A stretch of DNA of 64,000 nucleotides from CAZHNW01 sp942491575 (lineage in GTDB: Bacteria > Spirochaetota > UBA4802 > UBA5550), in NCBI GenBank assembly GCA_942491575.1, contig CALOBT010000031.1:1054001-1118000 (forward strand), given 5' to 3'. Positions 17,323 through 25,745 of this stretch are shown here, in pieces; within the stretch, counting starts at the first letter, position 1; each line of letters opens with the position of its first letter. Below the pieces are notes generated by a model that was given only the letters and a program-made list of their open reading frames with translations, was not told the origin of the DNA and made no database searches. Both the position numbers and the translations under genes were made by a program.

Positions 17323-17760
17323 ATGAAAAAGGTTTTATTTCTTGGGGGACTTTCCATAATATTACTCTTTGGGTGCGGCAAAGGGGGGAAGTATTCCGAT
17401 GTGACCCGCTATGTTGATGACTTGATTGAATATCAGTACGAATATGTTGAAAAACTGAATAAGGCTGGTAACGGAAAAGAGGCTGCAATGGCCATTGATG
17501 AGTATGTTGACACTATGATTTCTTTTGCAAAAAAGTGGAAGAAACTGGTGGAGAAATATCCTGAATTAAAACAGCAAAATCCGCCACCCGAGCTTGAAAT
17601 TCAAATGAAAAGAATGGATGATACAATAAAGATTGTGGAATCAAAAGTAAGTACTCCCCTTAACAGGTATATTCTGGAGCCACCTGTATTAAAGGCTTTT
17701 CAGCGGATGACGGAAAGACTGAATAATCTTGAATTAAACACTGTTAACAATAAAAGATAG
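17323..17760 (+). CDS. Small lipoprotein of unknown function
   Basis: 145 residues with a lipoprotein signal peptide (MKKVLFLGGLSIILLFGC; lipidated Cys at 18). The rest is a charged helical domain (about 25-140) without a recognised motif. It starts behind GGAG and may be co-transcribed with trxB. It would be matured by the Lnt encoded at 21268-22812. Function not recognised. Confidence 0.75.
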   Translation: MKKVLFLGGLSIILLFGCGKGGKYSDVTRYVDDLIEYQYEYVEKLNKAGNGKEAAMAIDEYVDTMISFAKKWKKLVEKYPELKQQNPPPELEIQMKRMDDTIKIVESKVSTPLNRYILEPPVLKAFQRMTERLNNLELNTVNNKR

Positions 17761-17772
17761 GTTTTATCGCAA

Positions 17773-18558
17773 TCAGGATAATTGTTTGGCCAGTATTTCT
17801 ATGCTCTGCAGAAGTTTTTCCTGTATGGATTTTATTCGAATTTCATCCAGTTTAAGATAATCAAAACTGAAATGCCGCTCATTCAGAAAAAGGGCTTTAG
17901 AGAGGGACAGCCGAAAAAGGGGGATTCCCATTTTGTAATACTTTTTCATGATGAAACTTTCAAAAAATGGAGAATTTAAGCTGAATCGTTCGGCAACAGT
18001 TTCTTTTTCTTTTGAAAATTTTTTTCTTAACGTATCAATGAAAAATTCTGCCAGGTCGTCTGGAGCTGTATTGACTCTGCTTTCTTCGCTGCCGATTTTG
18101 TTTTGCAGTAAAAAGAGAGGCCTTGGTTCTCCTGTTGCTGGATCAGAGGGAGAAATGGTGTGGCAGTCGATTATCAGCTTTACTTCCTCAGTATTGAGTA
18201 TTTTTTCAATTGTATCGTGGAATGGGAAGTAGTGTCTTTTTAAAATATTTGTTAAGGCAATTTCATCAGGAAAGTGATCAGGAAGGAAAATATCCCGGTT
18301 TCTGGATGTTTTCTTTTTTATTACCGGATCAGAACTGCTGTTTAGAGCAGTATATGGCCTGTCAAGATCAATAAAGAGACGAGAAACTTCAGCCTGGAGG
18401 CAAATGATCCTTTTTGATGAAAATGAAAATATTTCCCTGGCGCCTGAATCCGCTTCGAGGAAAAGCTCATGTTTGTCTAATACAGAATAATTTTTCAGTT
18501 CATGGGGTATTTGATAACCGCCATGAGGGATTAGAATCAAAATGTCTTTTTTTCTCAT
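17773..18558 (-). CDS. N-formylglutamate amidohydrolase-like protein
   Basis: 261 residues of the N-formylglutamate amidohydrolase fold, zinc-dependent hydrolases that release formate in histidine breakdown. Visible family features are the N-terminal IPHGGYQIP (canonical PHGG), the Asp/Arg segment FIDLDRPYTAL, and LIIDCHTISPSDP, which holds a likely metal ligand His. No hut genes are nearby, so the natural substrate could be another N-acyl or N-formyl compound. It is convergent with the lipoprotein gene, 12 bases apart. Confidence 0.8.
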   Translation of the reverse strand: MRKKDILILIPHGGYQIPHELKNYSVLDKHELFLEADSGAREIFSFSSKRIICLQAEVSRLFIDLDRPYTALNSSSDPVIKKKTSRNRDIFLPDHFPDEIALTNILKRHYFPFHDTIEKILNTEEVKLIIDCHTISPSDPATGEPRPLFLLQNKIGSEESRVNTAPDDLAEFFIDTLRKKFSKEKETVAERFSLNSPFFESFIMKKYYKMGIPLFRLSLSKALFLNERHFSFDYLKLDEIRIKSIQEKLLQSIEILAKQLS

Positions 18559-18635
18559 TTCTGTCCGGAAATCCCAAAAATCAACCAGAAAAGTTGTTGA
18601 ACAATATGGTCTGATTAGATTAGAGTATATGTCTG

Positions 18636-18664
18636 AAAAGAGTCCTTATCGGATCTTTTTTTTT
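18636..18664. terminator. Terminator-like hairpin in the 18559-18797 gap
   Basis: A 9-bp stem with one bulged base (AAAAGA.TCC / GGATCTTTT) followed by a run of nine T on the plus strand. No plus-strand gene lies immediately upstream, so it could end an unseen transcript or act in the leader of the minus-strand gene that starts at 18558. The remainder of this 239-base gap is AT-rich with nothing else recognised. Confidence 0.35.
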
Positions 18665-18797
18665 GTACTATATCTTTTTTATTGAGATATATTTTTTAGT
18701 AAAGATAAAATTTAAACAAATATTAATAAAGTTAAAAATAAAGTTCCATATCAGAAATTATGTATGCTGACATTTCTTCTGGAAATATTGAGATAAT

Positions 18798-19448
18798 ATG
18801 AACATAAATTTTCAAAATATTAAGGCCTTGTTGTTCGATTTTGATGGCACTGTCGTAGATACAATGGGTGGTTATGCAGACATTGCAGGAGATATAATAA
18901 GTTCTTTTTCTGATAATATTACATTTGAACAGGCCAGGCAATTATACCTCGACACTTCAGGGGTTCCCTTTTTCCAGCAACTTGAAATCATATTGCCGGA
19001 AAACAGTGAAAACAGTATTTTATCTGAAAAATTTGAAGAAAAGAAACAGGATGGACTATACAAATCCAGGTTCTCAGATGTTGTTGAATTGACAATAAAT
19101 GAATTGAGAAAACGTGGCTATCTGGCTGGAATCTCTTCAAACAATTATCAACACATGGTTGATAAATTTATCAGCCAAAATAGCCTTGATTTTGATGTTG
19201 TATTGGGATACAAACCCGGCTTTGCAAAGGGGAAGGATCACTTCGATTGGTTTATGAAAAATTTTAATGTTTCCCGTGATGGGCTATTATTTGTCGGAGA
19301 TTCTTTGAAGGACGCCGAAAAGGCTCTGGAAAACAATATTTCTTTTATTGGTTTAAGCAGTACTTTTTCGGAGGAAGATTTTAAAAAACTAGACTCCGGA
19401 CTCTTGGTTATTGATTCTCTTGAGGAGTTGTTGTTATTATGCGAGTGA
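18798..19448 (+). CDS. HAD-superfamily phosphatase
   Basis: 216-residue haloacid-dehalogenase hydrolase of the phosphoglycolate-phosphatase/beta-phosphoglucomutase type. Motif I is FDFDGTVVDT (nucleophile Asp and acid Asp), motif II is the Ser of GISSNN, and motif IV is FVGDSLKDAEKA. A helical cap lies between motifs I and II (about 20-90). It overlaps the next gene, a nucleotidyltransferase, by 10 bases, so the two are translationally coupled and probably act on the same sugar- or alcohol-phosphate pathway. The exact substrate is unknown. Confidence 0.88.
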   Translation: MNINFQNIKALLFDFDGTVVDTMGGYADIAGDIISSFSDNITFEQARQLYLDTSGVPFFQQLEIILPENSENSILSEKFEEKKQDGLYKSRFSDVVELTINELRKRGYLAGISSNNYQHMVDKFISQNSLDFDVVLGYKPGFAKGKDHFDWFMKNFNVSRDGLLFVGDSLKDAEKALENNISFIGLSSTFSEEDFKKLDSGLLVIDSLEELLLLCE

Positions 19449-20161
19449 TTATTCTGGCTGCCGGAACGGGCAGCAGGCTTGGCAGGTTTACGGATAATAA
19501 AACCAAGGGAATGGTAAATGTTGCGGGGAAACCGCTGATTGACCATCTGCTGAACTTTCTCGATCTGAGTTGTTTTGATGAGATTATTGTTGTTGGTGGT
19601 TACTGTTTTTCTGTACTTGAGGATTATTTACTTCAAAGAAATTTGCCCAACCTGACTGTTGTGGAAAATAAAAATTATCTTAAAGGAAATATATTTACTC
19701 TCAAAACTGCTCTTGACACTTTTTCGAATGATTCCTTTTTGTTGTGTAATGCGGACCATATCTACCCCGCCCCTATGTTCGAATATATGAAAAGCCACTT
19801 CAATGGTATAACCGCTATGTGTGATCATGACAGGATTCTCGAAAGCGATGATATGAAAGTAAAAACATGGGATGACGGGAAAACTGTTAAGGATATCAGC
19901 AAAGGTCTGGATGATTTCGATTACGGGTACATAGGAATGACCTATGTTGATAAAGAAAAATCTATGCTTTATCGACAGGCATTAGAGGAAACAATTCGGG
20001 AACGTGGAGACAATGCTGTAGTCGAAAATATCCTCGATGCCCTCGGAACGAATCCTGAAAATGCTCCTGAGATATGCGATCTTTCCGGTTTCGGGTGGTA
20101 CGAAATCGACGATTCTATCGATTTGAAAAAGACAGAAGAAGCCCTGCAAATGGCAGAATAG
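19439..20161 (+). CDS. Sugar-phosphate (or phosphocholine-type) nucleotidyltransferase
   Basis: 240-residue NTP transferase of the MobA/LicC/GlmU fold. The N-terminal NTP-binding loop is ILAAGTGSRLGRFT, with the catalytic Lys region TKGMVNVAGKPLIDH and metal-binding Asp in LCNADHIYP. It lacks the C-terminal left-handed beta-helix of GlmU. Its coupling to a HAD phosphatase suggests activation of a small phosphorylated headgroup or sugar, for surface polysaccharide or lipid headgroups; a CDP-alcohol phosphotransferase occurs at 25746. Substrate not determinable from sequence. Confidence 0.85.
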   Translation: MRVIILAAGTGSRLGRFTDNKTKGMVNVAGKPLIDHLLNFLDLSCFDEIIVVGGYCFSVLEDYLLQRNLPNLTVVENKNYLKGNIFTLKTALDTFSNDSFLLCNADHIYPAPMFEYMKSHFNGITAMCDHDRILESDDMKVKTWDDGKTVKDISKGLDDFDYGYIGMTYVDKEKSMLYRQALEETIRERGDNAVVENILDALGTNPENAPEICDLSGFGWYEIDDSIDLKKTEEALQMAE

Positions 20162-20232
20162 AAATAAGTTCCTGCCTTAATGATTACATTCTCTGTATCA
20201 ATACCAATTACATCGGATTACAGGAATTAAAA

Positions 20233-21225
20233 ATGAAACTTCAAAAAAACCAGATAATCGGCTTTCTTGGCATGATTTTTATTGCTGCTCTCGGAATTTA
20301 TTTTTTTACGGAAGATGATGGTGTGCCTGATGGATATATTATCTCAGATAAAAGTGCAGTAACTATTGATGATGTAAAAGCTACATTCAAGAGAATTGAT
20401 TTTGAAGACAGGAATAATTCTGATATATTTTCAGATGATGTAGTGAACAGGTATACTTTTAAATACTTTAAATTCCTCCAGAAAAAATTTCAAAAGTCAA
20501 AAACCCTTGATGAACATATTAACCAGGTAAGAAATTATCTTTTCAGCACAATGGAGCCTGAAGAAGCGGAGAAGCTTTTTCGATTATATAAAGCATTTTT
20601 AATGTATGAGAAAAAGCTGGCAGAGAAACTAAAGTCATGGGGAAGGCCCTCGAATACCGGCGATTCTTTAAGGACTCTGGCTAAAATTCATGAATTCCAG
20701 AAGGAAACTTTTGGGGAAGACATCGCTGTTAAATTTTTTGGGGCGAATATTAAAGCTAAAGAGTATCCTATACGAAGAAGTGCTATCGCGAATGACAGTT
20801 CGCTGTATGGTGCAGAGAAAGAAAAAAAGATAAAAGAATTGAATGATGATATGTGGGGAAATGAAAATTCATCTCCATCGGAAGCCCGGAGACCCTATGA
20901 TAAGTATCGTGAAAAAATGCAGATATATTCCAGGGACCTGAGTGAACTGGAAGGTGAAGAACGAGAGGCCAGGATAAAGGAATTCAGAAAAGAATATTTT
21001 TCCCCTGAAGTTCAGGAGCGTCTGGAAAAGGTTGATCAGCTCCTGGTTGAGCAGAAGGCTGCAGAAACAACATATCGTCAAAAAGAATCCGAAGTCACAG
21101 GTAATCCCAACCTTACTGAAGAAGAAAAACAGAATAAACTGAAGGAACTTCAAAATGAAATATTTGGCAATGAAGCCGATTCATTCAGGCGACGGGAAAA
21201 TATCAGACGTGCCCTTCAGCCCTAA
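20233..21225 (+). CDS. Lipase secretion chaperone (LifO/Lif)-like protein
   Basis: 330 residues: one N-terminal membrane anchor (about 8-25), then a long charged helical domain in the periplasm. The Lif-type motif RxxFxYF is present as R73-YT-F76-K-Y78-F79. The later LifO-type elements are also recognisable: FQKETFGEDIAVKFFGAN, AIANDSSLYGAEKEKKI and a second similar NPNLTEEEKQNKLKEL block. Lif proteins fold secreted lipases in Proteobacteria and are usually beside the lipase gene; no lipase gene lies in this window. The ATG at 20233 with AGGA is chosen over the longer frame that overlaps the previous gene. Confidence 0.78.
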   Translation: MKLQKNQIIGFLGMIFIAALGIYFFTEDDGVPDGYIISDKSAVTIDDVKATFKRIDFEDRNNSDIFSDDVVNRYTFKYFKFLQKKFQKSKTLDEHINQVRNYLFSTMEPEEAEKLFRLYKAFLMYEKKLAEKLKSWGRPSNTGDSLRTLAKIHEFQKETFGEDIAVKFFGANIKAKEYPIRRSAIANDSSLYGAEKEKKIKELNDDMWGNENSSPSEARRPYDKYREKMQIYSRDLSELEGEEREARIKEFRKEYFSPEVQERLEKVDQLLVEQKAAETTYRQKESEVTGNPNLTEEEKQNKLKELQNEIFGNEADSFRRRENIRRALQP

Positions 21226-21267
21226 ATGAAGGATGCTGTTGAAATGATTTGTACATTATTATTTTTT

Positions 21268-22812
21268 TTACAGGGTGTCATTTTCGTCGGGTAGGAAGAA
21301 CTTTTTCCATATCGATACAAAAAGAATAGAGAAGGCGACTAAAACCGGCCAGTCTCCCAGGCGGGTATATATCGTTTTAATTCTCAGAAGAGAAAAACTT
21401 CCCCCAATGCCACTTCTTTGAAATAATGGCGTCTGCGAAATAATGTCTCCCGTACAATCAATAATGGCAGAGAATCCTGAATTTGATGCCCTCAACATAT
21501 ATCGGCGATTTTCTATTGCCCTGATTCTGGCAATATTAAGGTGAAGCTGCGGCATCGTTCCTTTCCCGAACCACGCATCGTTGGAAATATTGACGAGAAA
21601 CTCAGCACCCTCTTTTGTCGCTTTGCGTACATGACGGGGGTAAACTGTCTCGAAACAAATCGAAATACCGGAAGAGGTGTCTTTTATTTTTATTGCCTTC
21701 CTGCCGAAACCGGGCTCAAAACGGGTTGGGGCCCGATAGTAGCCTCCAAAAAAAGGATAGATGTCACCTGTTTCAGCAAATGGAAGAAGGATTTGTTTGT
21801 CATACCAGGCGACTTTTTTTTGGCTGATCACATAGGCGGCATTGAAATGTGACTTTTTTTCACTGCTTCTGACGCCCCCGCTGATGAGTGTTGAGTTCTG
21901 CGGCAGCGCTTTAGTTAAGTTGCGGAAAAAAGCCGGCGAAAGTTTCTTTGAATTATTGAGAACTGTTTCCGGCCAGATAATTATGTCAGGATTTTCTGGT
22001 GAATATTTTTCTGAATTTGTCAGTTTCACATATGTATTAATTCTTCGATTAAAATTTCCTGTCCATCTTTCCCTGTGGGAAAAGTTGCCCTGAATAATTT
22101 TTACGGTTTTTCTGTTTGTATTGCTTAATTTTTTAAATTTATATATCCTTATTGAGCCGTACAGGGGGGGGAGGCAAAACAGGACAATCAGTGCAATTAT
22201 TATTGATTTATTGTCTGCCACTGTACTGCGTAATTTGGTCAGCAGTTTATTGCGGGTTATTTCACTAAAGGTTATATTTTCGGTTAAATGAAATATCAGG
22301 CTGTTTGTCAGGACAATGAGAAAACTGAGTCCGTAGGGACCAATAATGTCAGCTGCCTGTACGTAGTGGTTCCAGGGAGCCAGTGTATGCCCTATCGTTG
22401 CCCATGGAATGGTAAAGGGTAGAGCCTCTGATAAATATTCAATTGTGATCCAGAGTGACGGTGGTATCAGAATTCTCAGAAGAGGTGTTTTTTGATCCAG
22501 GATGGAGCAGGCTGCGCAGAATGTTCCGTATAGCAATCCGTAGGGGAGAACCACAGCAAGAAGAAAAAACAGCACAGCTGTTGGAATGCTTTTTTCATAA
22601 TGAATGACAAGTGCGCTAAATATAAAATGCGCAGTGCCGAAGGCGGAGAAGAGTGTCCAGAGAAGGCCCGTTAGAAATGATTTGGTAATGGCATTCTTAT
22701 TTTTCTTTAATTTATGCAGCAGCGGAACCAGGAATAGAAAAGAAAAAGGAAACATGGAGGTTTCCGGGAAACTGAGCGTAAAAAGAAGTGAAGAGAAAAA
22801 AATCAACAGCAT
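21268..22812 (-). CDS. lnt: Apolipoprotein N-acyltransferase
   Basis: Inner-membrane enzyme that adds the third acyl chain to lipoproteins. 514 residues, as usual. About six transmembrane helices occupy residues 1-205, followed by a periplasmic nitrilase-like domain and a last helix near 485-505. Catalytic residues can be matched to the Glu of IIWPETVL, the Lys of AWYDKQILLPFAE and the Cys of SGISICFETVYP. Its presence shows a diderm lipoprotein pathway, matching the lipoproteins at 17323, 51605 and 54566. It is the last gene of a minus-strand operon with the M23 peptidase, proC and yggS. Confidence 0.95.
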   Translation of the reverse strand: MLLIFFSSLLFTLSFPETSMFPFSFLFLVPLLHKLKKNKNAITKSFLTGLLWTLFSAFGTAHFIFSALVIHYEKSIPTAVLFFLLAVVLPYGLLYGTFCAACSILDQKTPLLRILIPPSLWITIEYLSEALPFTIPWATIGHTLAPWNHYVQAADIIGPYGLSFLIVLTNSLIFHLTENITFSEITRNKLLTKLRSTVADNKSIIIALIVLFCLPPLYGSIRIYKFKKLSNTNRKTVKIIQGNFSHRERWTGNFNRRINTYVKLTNSEKYSPENPDIIIWPETVLNNSKKLSPAFFRNLTKALPQNSTLISGGVRSSEKKSHFNAAYVISQKKVAWYDKQILLPFAETGDIYPFFGGYYRAPTRFEPGFGRKAIKIKDTSSGISICFETVYPRHVRKATKEGAEFLVNISNDAWFGKGTMPQLHLNIARIRAIENRRYMLRASNSGFSAIIDCTGDIISQTPLFQRSGIGGSFSLLRIKTIYTRLGDWPVLVAFSILFVSIWKKFFLPDENDTL

Positions 22813-22852
22813 AGTCTTAATATTCTTCCTGACACTTCCCGGAGATAAATAA

Positions 22853-23824
22853 TTACCAGATAATGCTGAGGGGATTTATTGCTTTCCCATGATGCATTAG
22901 AGTGAAGTGAAGGTGTGGACCCGTACTTCGACCGGTACTGCCGATTTTACCTATGATTGTTCCGGGCGTTACCCAGTCGCCTTTTTTGGAGATAACTTTT
23001 GACAGGTGTGAATACATTGTGCTGTAGCCATCCCGATGCTGAATAATTATTGTTTTACCGAATCCATCACGCCATCCTGTATAGATAACCATACCTTCCC
23101 TGGCTGCTTTGATTATTTGACCCAACGGCGCCTGAATGTCGATGCCATTATGGAAGGCCATAAAATGATAAATGGGATCCACCCTGTCTCCAAACATGGA
23201 TGTGAAATTTCCTGCAACGGGTGACCGAAATATTCGGTGGTAACTGTAGAGAGAGGCTATTGCGGGATTTACAATTTCAGGTTCTGAATTTTCAAAGAAA
23301 ACAAACCTGATGTCATCGTTGGTAATAAGTTTTAATATTGTTGGCAGGTATTCTCCTTTGATAGTGCCGTTGAATTTCAGAATTTTTTTCATTGCGCTTA
23401 TGTCCCAGTAATCGTCAAAGGCAAATAAAACACCGTTTTTCCCGGGAACTACGATGGTATCATCTTCAGTCACCTGAAGAGAGGTCAGAAAGGTGTTTGC
23501 TGCTATAAGTGTTGCAAGGGAAACATGATATCTTTTTGCAATAGTCCAGAGGGTCTGTCCCCTGCGAACCTTGTGCAGGGTTATCTTTACACCCGGATTT
23601 CGGGGGTAATTCTGTACCAGGTTTATGTATGCTTTACTGTCAGTAAAAATGGGGAACCCATCACGCAGGCAATAACTCTGACGATCAATTTCAACACCGT
23701 CAATTACGAAAGTGTTTACGATGTTTGATATCAGCAGAAAGAGAAGCAGTGATACTCCGGCAATAATCCCGCCGATGCGAATTTTTTTCATCTGATAGTT
23801 TGTAAAGGGAAGTCCATTGATCAT
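22853..23824 (-). CDS. LysM and M23 peptidase-domain cell-wall protein
   Basis: 323 residues. Membrane anchor at about 16-37, a LysM peptidoglycan-binding module (about 85-130, VRRGQTLWTIAKRYHVS) and a C-terminal M23 zinc-peptidase domain (about 205-320). Zinc-binding residues are His and Asp of FHNGID and the His-x-His of GPHLHF, so it can be catalytically active, unlike EnvC/NlpD activators that lack them. It would cut peptide cross-links in peptidoglycan. Its ATG overlaps the proC stop (ATGA). Confidence 0.92.
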   Translation of the reverse strand: MINGLPFTNYQMKKIRIGGIIAGVSLLLFLLISNIVNTFVIDGVEIDRQSYCLRDGFPIFTDSKAYINLVQNYPRNPGVKITLHKVRRGQTLWTIAKRYHVSLATLIAANTFLTSLQVTEDDTIVVPGKNGVLFAFDDYWDISAMKKILKFNGTIKGEYLPTILKLITNDDIRFVFFENSEPEIVNPAIASLYSYHRIFRSPVAGNFTSMFGDRVDPIYHFMAFHNGIDIQAPLGQIIKAAREGMVIYTGWRDGFGKTIIIQHRDGYSTMYSHLSKVISKKGDWVTPGTIIGKIGSTGRSTGPHLHFTLMHHGKAINPLSIIW

Positions 23825-24636
23825 TTTTTACTCCCGAGCGTCCTGGATTTGTCAGTAGCTTTTTCTATCGCGTCCATTACGATGCCTGAAAATCCTGCTT
23901 TTTCCAGAACATGGACAGCCTCAATGGTGGTTCCGCCGGGGCTGGTGACCATGTCCCTCAGTACAATTGGATTTTCTTCAGTCTGTAAAACCAGTTGGGC
24001 TGCACCTGTTACGGTCTGTGCCGCAAGCTGTAGGGCATGCTTTCGGGGTATTCCCATTTTGACGGCACCGTCTGCGATTGCCTGAATAAAGGTAAATACA
24101 TAGGCGGGGCCGCTTCCGGAAACTCCCGTTACCGCATCCATCAGGTCTTCCGCCATTACCAGTACACTGCCCACTGCGGAAAAGATTTCTTCTGCCGGGG
24201 CAATATCATCTGCATCGCATTCAGGTCCCGGTGAGATGACTGTCATCCCTTCATTGACCAGGGCCGGCGTGTTGGGCATGGCGCGAATCAGCTTTGTTTC
24301 GCTGCGGGTGACTTCCTTCATAGCCTGCAGGGTTACTCCCGCTGCAACGGAGATTACAATCTGTTTTTTTAAATGGTTATTTATCTGTTTCAGGAGAGGG
24401 GTAATGACGGGTGGTTTTACCGCCAGGATAATAATATCAGCCCTTTGGGCGAGTTCTTCCGGGCTTCCCATTGCTGAGACGTTACCTGATTCGGCGATTT
24501 CCTGAAGGCGGTCCCTGTCGGTGTCGTATATTAAAACTTCCTTCAGGGGTGTCCCTTCGGAAATGCCCCGGATGATGGCATTTCCCATGTTTCCGGTGCC
24601 GATTATGCCTGCTGTCCTGTTCTCTAATGTGCTCAA
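23821..24636 (-). CDS. proC: Pyrroline-5-carboxylate reductase
   Basis: Last step of proline synthesis, NAD(P)H-dependent. 271 residues. The N-terminal Rossmann loop is GIIGTGNMGNAI, and the C-terminal dimerisation domain has the conserved GVSGSGPAYVF and DMVTSPGGTTIEAV. It is coupled by ATGA overlaps both to yggS upstream and to the M23 peptidase downstream. The yggS-proC pairing is common in bacteria. Confidence 0.96.
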   Translation of the reverse strand: MSTLENRTAGIIGTGNMGNAIIRGISEGTPLKEVLIYDTDRDRLQEIAESGNVSAMGSPEELAQRADIIILAVKPPVITPLLKQINNHLKKQIVISVAAGVTLQAMKEVTRSETKLIRAMPNTPALVNEGMTVISPGPECDADDIAPAEEIFSAVGSVLVMAEDLMDAVTGVSGSGPAYVFTFIQAIADGAVKMGIPRKHALQLAAQTVTGAAQLVLQTEENPIVLRDMVTSPGGTTIEAVHVLEKAGFSGIVMDAIEKATDKSRTLGSKK

Positions 24637-25319
24637 TAATATGTCCTTTCTCCAAATATCATGCTTCCAACACGAACAAGTGTTGCACCCTCTTCAACGG
24701 CAATTTCGAAATCACCGGACATACCCATTGAGAGTTCTTTCATTGAGATGCCAAAGTGCCCGTTCATGTCTACCAGCAGCCTCCGTGCCGCGGCGAAGCA
24801 GTTGCGAATAACCTTTTCGTCCTTAGTAAAAGGAGCCATAGTCATAAGCCCTTCAAGGGCTATATTGTTCAGAGTCAGAACTTCCCCAATGAGATCTGCC
24901 AGGAGGTCCGGCCTGATTCCGCTTTTAGAATCTTCTCCGGATGTGTTTACCTGGATCAGGATTTTTTGTTTTTTATCTATTTTTTCCGCTTCTCGGTTTA
25001 ATGTATCAGCGGTTTTAAACTTGTCAATCGAGTGAATCAGGTCAAAAAGTTTTACTGCATCTCTGGCTTTATTAGATTGCAGGTGTCCGATCATGTGAAA
25101 CACCGCATTTTCGCTTAGAAGGGGAAGTTTATTTTTTGCTTCCTGAATTTTATTTTCGCCAAAAAGAGTGATCCCCTCATCAATGGCCTTTTGCACTGTT
25201 TCAGCCGGAAATGTCTTTGATACGGCAATCAGTCTGATTGAGTCTGGATTCCGGCCCGCTTTCCTGGCTGCAGCAACGATTTTTTCTCTTACCGCATAAA
25301 AATTTTCAATGATGGTCAT
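24633..25319 (-). CDS. yggS: YggS-family pyridoxal-phosphate homeostasis protein
   Basis: PLP-binding TIM-barrel protein (PROSC/YggS family), 228 residues, that buffers the cofactor and has no known catalysis. PLP Lys is in LIAVSKTFPAE. Other family blocks are FGENKIQEAKNK, HMIGHLQSNKA, QVNTSGEDSKSG, GLMTMAP and SMGMSGDFEIAVEEGATLVRVG. It is the first gene of the four-gene minus-strand operon ending in lnt. Confidence 0.95.
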   Translation of the reverse strand: MTIIENFYAVREKIVAAARKAGRNPDSIRLIAVSKTFPAETVQKAIDEGITLFGENKIQEAKNKLPLLSENAVFHMIGHLQSNKARDAVKLFDLIHSIDKFKTADTLNREAEKIDKKQKILIQVNTSGEDSKSGIRPDLLADLIGEVLTLNNIALEGLMTMAPFTKDEKVIRNCFAAARRLLVDMNGHFGISMKELSMGMSGDFEIAVEEGATLVRVGSMIFGERTYY

Positions 25320-25602
25320 GGTAAATCCAGATTTTTATGGTGAAACTGTTAATACAGGGAAGAAAAGCAACATCCTTGTTTGAAATTATACTGACTTGCC
25401 ATCCCTGTTTAGATCAGTAACTCGATTTTTCACGCAATTATTGAATAAAAGATGTCGTAGTGTCAAGGAAAATATGTTCAAAAACGACCGGTCAGACTGA
25501 TGTTCTTTTTAAACTTCGAATAATATTAAAAAATTAAAGAAAAATACTCAAATTTGTCTAAGAAATGATAAATTTATTGATATAACCGGCGTGGAGAGGA
25601 TC

Positions 25603-25665
25603 ATGTCTGAATTAATATTAGGATTGAAATTTAATTTTGGTCATATTAATATTGACTTCCAGTGA
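25603..25665 (+). CDS. Possible 20-residue peptide in the 25320-25745 gap
   Basis: Short frame behind GGAGAGGA, reading MSELILGLKF and so on to a TGA at 25663. The ribosome-binding site is good but nothing else supports it, and it overlaps the predicted promoter of the next gene. The rest of the 426-base gap is AT-rich with no other gene seen. Confidence 0.15.
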   Translation: MSELILGLKFNFGHINIDFQ

Positions 25666-25680
25666 CACAGATCACATTAT
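25652..25680 (+). promoter_or_regulatory. Candidate promoter of the CDP-alcohol phosphotransferase gene
   Basis: TTGACT, 17-base spacer, CATTAT (nine of twelve consensus positions), about 65 bases before the start at 25746. Confidence 0.5.
25661..25676. promoter_or_regulatory. CRP/FNR-family-like operator
   Basis: AGTGA-N6-TCACA matches nine of ten bases of the E. coli CRP half-site consensus TGTGA-N6-TCACA. It overlaps the spacer and -10 of the predicted promoter, so bound protein would be expected to repress. No CRP gene is in the window, so it may be coincidental. Confidence 0.35.
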
Positions 25681-25745
25681 ATGCTGTACCGGTTTTTGAA
25701 TATGAGTAAGGCCGGCAAACAATTACTGTGAGAGGACGTACCTGA

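Noticed and set aside
25438..25466. Minus-strand promoter for yggS-proC-lnt (TTGACA with CAATAA)
   Set aside because: The -35 is perfect but the -10 is poor at any reasonable spacing, and it is over 100 bases from the start.
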